A DNA stretch of 5,010 nt from Muribaculaceae bacterium (GTDB lineage Bacteria; Bacteroidota; Bacteroidia; Bacteroidales; Muribaculaceae), in the NCBI GenBank assembly GCA_029059965.1, contig JAIDUY010000425.1, positions 1 through 5,010 of the forward strand, written 5' to 3'. Below the pieces are notes generated by a model. It searched no databases. It was not told the DNA's origin and saw only the letters and a program-made list of their open reading frames with translations. Shown here piece after piece: positions 1-5,010 of this stretch (within the stretch, counting starts at the first letter, position 1; each line of letters starts with the position of its first letter). Made by a program: the position numbers and the translations under genes.

Positions 1-394
1 AAACAATGGAGCAGGGAATTTCGGAGCCTATGCGCCTGATGCCTTCCCTGAAATAGTCCGACACGATGTCGACCTCGCTCACGGCATTGGAGTCGAAGAC
101 GACGATGTCGATGTCGACAGCTATGCCCGGTCCTTTGTGGCGTGCCCTCACTCCGGTTTCGTACTCCTTGGTCAGGCGACGGAGCTCATCGCAGCCCAGC
201 GCCGTATCGAGAAAGACAACTCGGTTGTTGTAGGCCGGACCACCCTTTGGCGAACGCTCCGGAGCGGTAGGGTAGTTCCCCGAGTCCGCGCTTATGCGTC
301 CGAGTGTCGACACCATGGCCAGAGCCGCTTCGACGGCTTCGATTTTATCGTCGGTATTGGAGCCGAGGCAAAGGATGGCTGTGGCTTCGGACAT
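1..394 (-). CDS. folK: FolK-like 6-hydroxymethyl-7,8-dihydropterin pyrophosphokinase, 3' end cut by the window
   Basis: HPPK catalyses transfer of pyrophosphate from ATP to 6-hydroxymethyl-7,8-dihydropterin in the cytoplasm, one step before dihydropteroate synthase in folate synthesis. I translated 131 residues from the ATG at 394-392, with no stop before the window edge. Visible family signatures are the N-terminal strand LCLGSN (residues 8-13), the pterin-loop motif PAYNNRVV (53-60, matching PxYxN of other HPPKs) and the metal-binding Asp pair in VDIDIVVFD (D94, D96). The end DYFREGI (113-119) resembles the C-terminus I recall for short Bacteroides HPPKs, so probably only a few residues are missing. 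The start lies one base after the stop of the phosphoesterase gene (TGA-A-ATG), which suggests translational coupling. The usual Arg before the DxD motif and the downstream His seem absent. Family assignment is firm; full catalytic equivalence to E. coli FolK is inferred. Confidence 0.85.
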   Translation of the reverse strand, partial: MSEATAILCLGSNTDDKIEAVEAALAMVSTLGRISADSGNYPTAPERSPKGGPAYNNRVVFLDTALGCDELRRLTKEYETGVRARHKGPGIAVDIDIVVFDSNAVSEVDIVSDYFREGIRRIGSEIPCSIV

Positions 395-395
395 T

Positions 396-1589
396 TCAGC
401 GGGACTTGAGCGTGAAGAGTGTGACTTCCGGAGTGGCGCCAATGCGTGCCGGGATGCCGACTTCGCCGATGCCGATGTTGACGTAGAGCATGTGCGTGCT
501 GTCCTCGTCGGCATACAGGCCGCCCCAGTCGCGGTAGCGCAGTGCCGCCGGCGACAGGCCGAAAAGCTCCATCTGCATGGCGTGCGTGTGGCCCGACAGC
601 GTCAGGGCGATGTTCTTGTCGGGGGCGTTGCGGATGTCGTTCTCCCAGTGCGCCGGATTGTGCGACAGCAGAATCTTGAACGCCGGGTCCGCGAGGTCGC
701 CGGGATAGGCTTCGTCGAGATTGCCGTAGACGTGGAAAGGAGGATCGCCGATGTTTTCCACGCCTATGAGCGCCAGCGAGTCGGCGCCGCGATGGAAAAA
801 CTCGGTATTATTGTTCAGCATGCGCCATCCTGCCTGTTGCTGCAGGTGGTACATCTGAGCCATATTCTCGATTTTGCGGTCGTTGTCGGGCCAGTTGAAG
901 TAGTCGCCGTAGTCGTGGTTTCCTAATACCGAATAGACTCCCATGGGAGCGTCCAGGCGGCTGAGAGTGGACACAAAGGGCTCCATTTCCTTAGTGCGGC
1001 GGTTGACGATGTCGCCGGTGAATACTATTAAATCAGGATGCAGAGCGTTGACGGCGTCCACCACGCGGCTGACATATGACGTATCGGTACCATAGGTGCC
1101 CAAATGTATGTCCGACAGCTGAACGACACGCAGGCCGTCGAAAGCCGCGGGCAGGTCGGAGCGCACAATCTCGACCTCGCGGACGTCAATGCGGAATCGT
1201 TCCACCAGCGCGCCCCACCACATCAGGCCGAATACCGCCAGCGAAATCCATCCGCAGCGTCCCAGCCATTTCAGCCTCTTGCCGTGCCACAGCTGCGGAA
1301 TGCGCGACAGAAGGTCGAAGAACACATAGACGGCCTTCGAGATATAGACCGAGAACCAAGTGTACAGAATCCACATCACCGCTGTGAGTCCGGAATCGTC
1401 CGTAGAACGTTTCGGCCAGACTATCAGCACGATGAGCAGAAGTGCGAAAATGACCGACGACCACACCGACACCGGGCGCCAGAATCGGGCACCGCGGGTA
1501 CAGCGCGTGCGCACGGCCCGGCAGATGTACCAGTCCAGAAGTATGCCGACAATCAGCACCGGGAGGATGAGAACAAGAGGCAGACGCAT
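396..1589 (-). CDS. Membrane-anchored calcineurin-like metallophosphoesterase (YkuE type)
   Basis: This 397-residue protein has four hydrophobic segments at about residues 3-19, 42-58, 68-91 and 112-129, then a complete calcineurin-like phosphoesterase domain (about 152-395). All metal-binding motifs are present in order: SDIHLG (D160, H162), TGDIV (D193), GNHDYG (N224, H225), LSHNP (H310) and GHTH (H334, H336). The C-terminal block IGEVGIPARIG (375-384) followed by PEVTLF is typical of the YkuE group. Such enzymes hydrolyse phosphomonoesters or phosphodiesters using two metals; the substrate cannot be read from the sequence. Loops 1 and 3 are rich in Arg/Lys (22-38 and 92-111), so the positive-inside rule puts the catalytic domain in the periplasm, which is an inference. 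It starts six bases after the stop of the acyltransferase gene and ends one base before folK, so it is an operon member. The distantly related Chlamydia LpxG acts in lipid A synthesis, but the predicted topology argues against that role here. Confidence 0.9.
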   Translation of the reverse strand: MRLPLVLILPVLIVGILLDWYICRAVRTRCTRGARFWRPVSVWSSVIFALLLIVLIVWPKRSTDDSGLTAVMWILYTWFSVYISKAVYVFFDLLSRIPQLWHGKRLKWLGRCGWISLAVFGLMWWGALVERFRIDVREVEIVRSDLPAAFDGLRVVQLSDIHLGTYGTDTSYVSRVVDAVNALHPDLIVFTGDIVNRRTKEMEPFVSTLSRLDAPMGVYSVLGNHDYGDYFNWPDNDRKIENMAQMYHLQQQAGWRMLNNNTEFFHRGADSLALIGVENIGDPPFHVYGNLDEAYPGDLADPAFKILLSHNPAHWENDIRNAPDKNIALTLSGHTHAMQMELFGLSPAALRYRDWGGLYADEDSTHMLYVNIGIGEVGIPARIGATPEVTLFTLKSR

Positions 1590-1595
1590 GGTTGG

Positions 1596-2780
1596 TCAGA
1601 CGGATTGGCAGTCGCGTGCGGCAATCTGGTTGCGCAGCGGGTTGGCGTACATGGCCAGCATGGTGCGGCGCATGTACTCTTTCTCGTCGTCGGTGATGTC
1701 GGTGACATCGACCTTGGCAAGCTGAGAGGCGATGTAGCTGTCGAAAGTCTCTACATCGGCGGCTGTGTAGAAGTCGGAATATGTGTGTGTGCCTTCGATT
1801 TCGTCGAAGGCGATATAGTTGCAGGGGAAGATGTGGTAGCCGCAGTGGATGGCGCGGTCGATGATGTCGCAGGCGGTGCGGGCCACTGCGGCACGTGCTT
1901 CGGGATTGGCCTTGGCGAGGTCATCGTTGATGCACTTGCCCACGCGGAAATGTACGCGGCCCTTGTAGTTCAGCAGACCGGTCTCCATACTGAAGAGGTC
2001 GTCGCGCTGGCTCTTGCGGAATTCGGGGTCGCGCCTGCGGAGCAGGAACTCGCGCACCTTAAGGTAGTCGTTGGGGTCGTATTCGTACGATATAGCCACC
2101 GGTACGACGTTGATTCCCATGAGGTTCTCGCAGGGAGTGCCATCGCCGCCGAGGGTCAGCATCTTGACCACGCTGTCCTGGGTAAGGTCGTTGGAGTCCT
2201 TGGCACGACCCTCGCGCTGGGCAATCCACACTGATTCGTGCAGGTCGCGGATGGTATGGTGGATGTAGCCCGAAAGGTGCCTGGCGGCATCGAGAGCCTC
2301 ACGCACGCCTGTGTCACGCTTGACGATGAAGCTGCGGTTCAGCTTGACAAGGTCGGTGATCCAGTCGAAGATGAGCAGATTGTTACCGATGGCCACCTGG
2401 GTGATTGGCAGTCCTTTCCGGATGAAGCAGAGATTCAGGAACGAGGCATCAAGGACGATGTCGCGGTGGTTGGTGATGAAAGTATAGCTCTTCGACGGAT
2501 CGTAGTTCTCGAGGCCGTCGACCGAAAGCCCGTCGGTGGTTTTGCTGACGAGCATTTCCAGGAAGGGAGCCATGATTTTGGACTGAAAATCGGCCTGCGA
2601 CTTCACCGAAAGCAGACGCTGCACGAATTCGGGATAGTCGACGTCGGGCATCACATAGCGCACGGCATGTTCGAAACCCGGCTCGTGGACCAGTTTCTCG
2701 ATTTTTTCTCGGAACTGATGATCGTCGTACGGACGGATATCGTCGAAGTTTTCGTTTGTATTGTGTATATGTTCAGTCAT
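1596..2780 (-). CDS. Glycerolipid acyltransferase-like protein (PlsB/PlsC superfamily)
   Basis: This is a 394-residue protein with no membrane segment, probably peripheral on the inner face of the cytoplasmic membrane. The superfamily transfers acyl chains to glycerol-phosphate or lysophospholipid. Visible blocks are TNHRDIVLD (residues 103-111, active-site block with H105 and D107/D111), LVKLNRSFIVKR (144-155, like the RRSF block of PlsB), WIAQREGRAKD (185-195, the EG(T/G)R substrate block) and VVPVAISYEYDP (225-236, like the IPIYIGYE block of PlsB). The C-terminal 150 residues are specific to this group and I cannot assign them. The exact substrate (glycerol-3-phosphate, lysophosphatidate or another acyl lipid) is not determined. 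I chose the ATG at 2780-2778 because an in-frame TTG at 2843 would place a -7 promoter box inside the gene. The phosphoesterase gene follows after six bases. The His-to-Asp spacing is one residue longer than the canonical HX4D. Confidence 0.88.
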   Translation of the reverse strand: MTEHIHNTNENFDDIRPYDDHQFREKIEKLVHEPGFEHAVRYVMPDVDYPEFVQRLLSVKSQADFQSKIMAPFLEMLVSKTTDGLSVDGLENYDPSKSYTFITNHRDIVLDASFLNLCFIRKGLPITQVAIGNNLLIFDWITDLVKLNRSFIVKRDTGVREALDAARHLSGYIHHTIRDLHESVWIAQREGRAKDSNDLTQDSVVKMLTLGGDGTPCENLMGINVVPVAISYEYDPNDYLKVREFLLRRRDPEFRKSQRDDLFSMETGLLNYKGRVHFRVGKCINDDLAKANPEARAAVARTACDIIDRAIHCGYHIFPCNYIAFDEIEGTHTYSDFYTAADVETFDSYIASQLAKVDVTDITDDEKEYMRRTMLAMYANPLRNQIAARDCQSV

Positions 2781-2831
2781 GAGTAGTCGGTGTGTTGACG
2801 GTATGGAAGTAGGTTGTTCTTTCCGTTTTTG

Positions 2832-2863
2832 CAAAGATAACAAGTTATTGTCAAATAGAAAAA
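2832..2863 (-). promoter_or_regulatory. Bacteroidetes-type promoter before the acyltransferase gene
   Basis: Read on the minus strand, TATCTTTG (2839-2832) matches the Bacteroidetes primary sigma -7 consensus TAnnTTTG exactly. A T-rich tract, GTTTTTC around 2864-2858, sits at the distance expected for the -33 element, though it lacks the final G of TTTG. The predicted start of transcription is a few bases downstream, near 2828-2825, giving a leader of roughly 45-50 bases to the ATG at 2780. The box lies in the only sizeable gene-free gap of the window (2781-2878), between the ostA-like stop and the acyltransferase start. It would drive acyltransferase, phosphoesterase and folK as one unit. 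I saw no operator or riboswitch-like structure in the leader. Confidence 0.65.
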
Positions 2864-2878
2864 CGACGGGACGGCAAA

Positions 2879-4681
2879 TTATGTTTCATCGTCATGCTCC
2901 GATTCGTCGGTCGGCGGCTCCGGCGGCGATGCCACGGTCGGAATCTCGTCGGGCAGAGGCGCTATGAATCTGAGCCTTTCGAGACTTCGGGGGCGTGCCT
3001 CGATAATCGGGATAGGATGGTCGGCCATGAGCGCCTCCATCATTTCGGGGACAATAAAAATATCCTGACGGTCGCGCGGACGGATGTCCTCGTACCATTT
3101 GAATTTCGACAGAAAGTAGTCCGACTGGCGGGCGATGAACAGCGGAGTGGCCGTTCCTGTTGTCGAAGGCCACATCTTTATTTTCTCGGTTGTCTGTCCC
3201 TTGAACCACGCCTCGAGGAAGCTGCTCTCGGCATTGACGAGCTTGTTGATGGTCGAATCCGATTCCTCGGGGTAGACTATGATTTCGACATTGCCGTTGA
3301 CGTTGAGCTGACGGAGCTCGCCGCCTTCGAAGCGTGCAATCATCTCCTTGCCTCCGAGCTGGTTGTAGTGGTCGCCCTCGATATGCTGGGCGGTGAACGC
3401 CTGCTCGGGTATGGTGACGCTTTCGATGGTGGAGTCGTTGAGCTTCAGGTCAATCTCTTTTCCGAAAATCTGACGGTCCTCGCTCCATACCACCGGATTG
3501 ACGAACATACGTAGCATGGTGTCGGCGCGGGTGAAGCGCATGGAGTCGCAGATGCCCTGCATGTCGCGGCGGTAGAAGCGTACGCGCGGGAAGGCGACCG
3601 CCACCTGCGAGGTGTCGATGCGGTCGTAGGCCGGAGTGCGGGTAAGAGTATCCTCGTCGATGTGTATGGTGTCGAATCGCCTGAACGACTGTATGTAGCG
3701 GCTGTGCAGGTATAGCGTGTCAGGCCCCGAAGCCTCGACAAGCATGGCCCGGCCTGTGACGAACGAGCTGTCGTTGGCCTGGTCGTAGTAGCCGTAGTCG
3801 CCGTGAAGCTCCGACTTGTGCGCCGAGTCGGTCAGAATCATGTTGCCGAAACCCTCGGCGAACATGGCGTTGCGGTCGTAGTAGAGCGAATCGGCGGTGA
3901 CGGTCTGACCCTGCGGAGTCACCACGACCGAACGGTTGTAGAGCGACGAGAAGTTGCTGTCGGTGTCGTAGATACCTAATGATGTGTATATCGTTCCGCG
4001 GGCATTGACCACGCGGCTGGGCGAATGTAGTTCGGCTATGTGCGAGGCCGTATTGTAGTACAGCGTGTCGGAGTAGATGTTGAGTGTGTCGCTTTCGTTG
4101 CGGGAGTTCAGGTGAACGTCGATGTAGAAGTTGGCTTCCTTGGTCGAGGGGGCATACTCGCCCTTGAGCGAGGTGAGCACGTTCGAGGGGTCGGTGAGGG
4201 TTCCGCCGACTTCATAGTAGCCCAGATCGATGGCAAGGTCGTAGACGAAGACATCGGTCTCGAGGGTGACGTCGCGGTTGCGCAGGCACACCTTGCGCCC
4301 TGGATTCGCATAGAGCACGGCAACTTCGGTAAGTCCGTTGTAGTTGAGCTCGTCGGCGGTGACTTCGAGAGTGTCGCCCTGGGTCATGGACACACTGCCG
4401 AAGGCATCCATCGACTCAGTCTCGGCGACATAGTGCGCGCTGTCGCAGCGCATAGTCATGCCGCCCTTGGTGAACACCACGTTGCCTACGAGCACCATGA
4501 AAGAATCCTCCTCGGCCTTAGTGAGCAGGTCGGCACGCTCAAGGAAGACCCTGTTCTCGGCATTGCGGTCGGCCAGAGGAATCTGAGGGCGTATGTCGGG
4601 CCTGTGCCTGTCCAGCGCATGAGCGAGCAGGGCAGGCAGAGCAAGCAGTATGATACAGAAATAGAATGAATTGCGTTTCAT
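2879..4681 (-). CDS. Exported OstA/LptA-like protein (OstA-like N-terminal fold)
   Basis: This is a 600-residue exported protein. A signal peptide is clear: basic MKRN, hydrophobic segment 5-19, and a probable cleavage site AHA|LD after residue 22. The mature part consists of repeated short beta-strand units with motifs such as CDSAHY (79-84), ADELNY (109-114), SDTLYYN (204-210), ADSLYYDR (263-270), HGDYGYYD (293-300) and CDSMRF (378-383), each followed by a strand of the GNVxx type. This is the pattern of the OstA/LptA beta-jellyroll family, which carries lipopolysaccharide across the periplasm. E. coli LptD (about 780 residues) adds a C-terminal outer-membrane barrel; I see no such barrel here, so this is an LptA-like or LptD-N-like periplasmic protein rather than LptD. 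The tail from about 575 is rich in Pro and acidic residues and looks disordered. It begins 36 bases after the SurA-like gene with no promoter box in the gap, so the two are probably co-transcribed. Confidence 0.85.
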   Translation of the reverse strand: MKRNSFYFCIILLALPALLAHALDRHRPDIRPQIPLADRNAENRVFLERADLLTKAEEDSFMVLVGNVVFTKGGMTMRCDSAHYVAETESMDAFGSVSMTQGDTLEVTADELNYNGLTEVAVLYANPGRKVCLRNRDVTLETDVFVYDLAIDLGYYEVGGTLTDPSNVLTSLKGEYAPSTKEANFYIDVHLNSRNESDTLNIYSDTLYYNTASHIAELHSPSRVVNARGTIYTSLGIYDTDSNFSSLYNRSVVVTPQGQTVTADSLYYDRNAMFAEGFGNMILTDSAHKSELHGDYGYYDQANDSSFVTGRAMLVEASGPDTLYLHSRYIQSFRRFDTIHIDEDTLTRTPAYDRIDTSQVAVAFPRVRFYRRDMQGICDSMRFTRADTMLRMFVNPVVWSEDRQIFGKEIDLKLNDSTIESVTIPEQAFTAQHIEGDHYNQLGGKEMIARFEGGELRQLNVNGNVEIIVYPEESDSTINKLVNAESSFLEAWFKGQTTEKIKMWPSTTGTATPLFIARQSDYFLSKFKWYEDIRPRDRQDIFIVPEMMEALMADHPIPIIEARPRSLERLRFIAPLPDEIPTVASPPEPPTDESEHDDET

Positions 4682-4717
4682 CTGCGATGCCGGACCGATG
4701 GCCGTCGGTTATAGGTA

Positions 4718-5010
4718 TCAGCGGTTTTTGATCCAGCCCTGATGGCGGAAGTCGCAGCCGCGCCAGCCGTCCTCGATGCGGACATAGGTCTCGTTGATTT
4801 TCTTTTGCAGCCAGCGCTCCACGATTTTTTCGCTCTGACTCTGCTCGTACATGTCCTTGATGAGCTGATAGTCATCGGCCATGTTGGCCTGATGGGCGTC
4901 GATGCGGGTGGTGAGTTTCACCATGGCCACAATCTCGCGGTCGCGTTTGGGGTCGCGCATGATGAAGGGCTGCGAAATCTCACCCGGCTGGAGGCTTGCG
5001 ACGGCCTTGG
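4718..5010 (-). CDS. SurA-like parvulin peptidyl-prolyl isomerase, C-terminal part (5' end beyond the window)
   Basis: The reading frame is open to the right edge and gives the last 96 residues, ending KNR-TGA at 4720-4718. The first visible part, SLQPGEISQPF followed by a strand EIVAMVKL (fragment residues 5-32), matches the end of a parvulin domain (LxPGEIS.P then xIIKL). The remainder is a charged C-terminal helix (about 44-72) and the ending TYVRIEDGWRGCDF...GWIK, which I recognise as resembling the C-terminus of Bacteroides SurA-type periplasmic isomerases. These chaperones help outer-membrane proteins cross the periplasm and fold. The signal peptide, N-terminal chaperone region and most of the isomerase domain lie outside the window, so domain number cannot be judged. 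It precedes the ostA-like gene by 36 bases. Confidence in the family is good; which of several possible paralogues it is cannot be told. Confidence 0.8.
   Translation of the reverse strand, partial: KAVASLQPGEISQPFIMRDPKRDREIVAMVKLTTRIDAHQANMADDYQLIKDMYEQSQSEKIVERWLQKKINETYVRIEDGWRGCDFRHQGWIKNR

Noticed and set aside
294..926. Plus-strand open frame of 210 codons.
   Set aside because: It is antisense to the phosphoesterase and the folK start. The product is low-complexity Val/Ala/Arg sequence without any recognisable motif.
1104..2234. Open frame of 376 codons on the plus strand.
   Set aside because: It lies antisense to both the phosphoesterase and acyltransferase genes, spans their junction, and its product resembles no family. 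GC-rich codon use on the minus strand explains the lack of stops.
2238..2786. Plus-strand open frame of 182 codons.
   Set aside because: It mirrors the N-terminal half of the acyltransferase gene, whose motifs are clear on the minus strand.
2781..2843. Upstream TTG start adding 21 residues to the acyltransferase.
   Set aside because: The TTG overlaps the -7 promoter box, and the added residues have no feature of the family. The ATG at 2780 fits better.
2858..2878. GC-rich stretch followed by a T run after the ostA-like stop, possible terminator.
   Set aside because: The GC-rich part does not form a convincing stem, and the T run is better explained as the -33 region of the promoter.
2894..3514. 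Plus-strand open frame of 206 codons, with another of 209 codons at 4040-4669.
   Set aside because: Both are antisense to the OstA-like gene, which has a signal peptide and family repeats. Neither shadow has a motif or promoter.
4692..4711. Near-palindrome CCGATGGCCGTCGG between the SurA-like and OstA-like genes.
   Set aside because: Only four perfect outer pairs are possible and no T run follows. Such a short match is expected by chance in GC-rich DNA.
1..5010. Search for a new defence system, mobile element, CRISPR array or structured RNA.
   Set aside because: The five genes cover nearly the whole window with housekeeping envelope and folate functions. No spaced repeats, transposase motifs, tRNA-like folds or unusual composition were seen.

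Overview
The window reads as ordinary chromosomal sequence from a member of the Bacteroidota, most likely the Bacteroidales. The clues are the OstA-like and SurA-like proteins of the type found in that group, a long PlsB-related acyltransferase, a Bacteroidetes-style -7 promoter box (TAnnTTTG), and the absence of clear Shine-Dalgarno sequences before the starts. Base composition looks GC-rich (mid-50s percent by eye, not computed). That would suit a GC-richer Bacteroidales lineage such as Muribaculaceae or Alistipes, but the genus cannot be fixed from this window.

All five genes lie on the minus strand, so transcription runs from right to left. From right to left they are: the C-terminal 96 residues of a SurA-like parvulin peptidyl-prolyl isomerase (cut by the right edge); a 600-residue exported OstA/LptA-like protein; a 97-base gap holding a promoter; a 394-residue glycerolipid acyltransferase-like protein; a 397-residue membrane-anchored metallophosphoesterase of the YkuE type; and a FolK-like pyrophosphokinase (cut by the left edge after 131 residues). 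The gaps are 36, 98 (counted from the chosen ATG), 6 and 1 bases. The layout suggests two transcription units: surA-like/ostA-like, then acyltransferase/phosphoesterase/folK driven by the promoter near 2832-2863.

Four of the five products point to the cell envelope: folding of outer-membrane proteins (SurA-like), lipopolysaccharide transport (OstA/LptA fold), phospholipid or acyl-lipid synthesis (acyltransferase), and a membrane phosphoesterase whose catalytic domain is predicted to face the periplasm. FolK belongs to folate synthesis and is probably only co-transcribed.

I found no RNA gene, mobile element, CRISPR array, long repeat or pseudogene, and no convincing sign of an undescribed system. 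The points worth a second look are modest: non-canonical active-site spacing in the acyltransferase, missing ATP-binding and catalytic residues in the FolK-like protein, the topology of the phosphoesterase, and the surA-ostA pairing.
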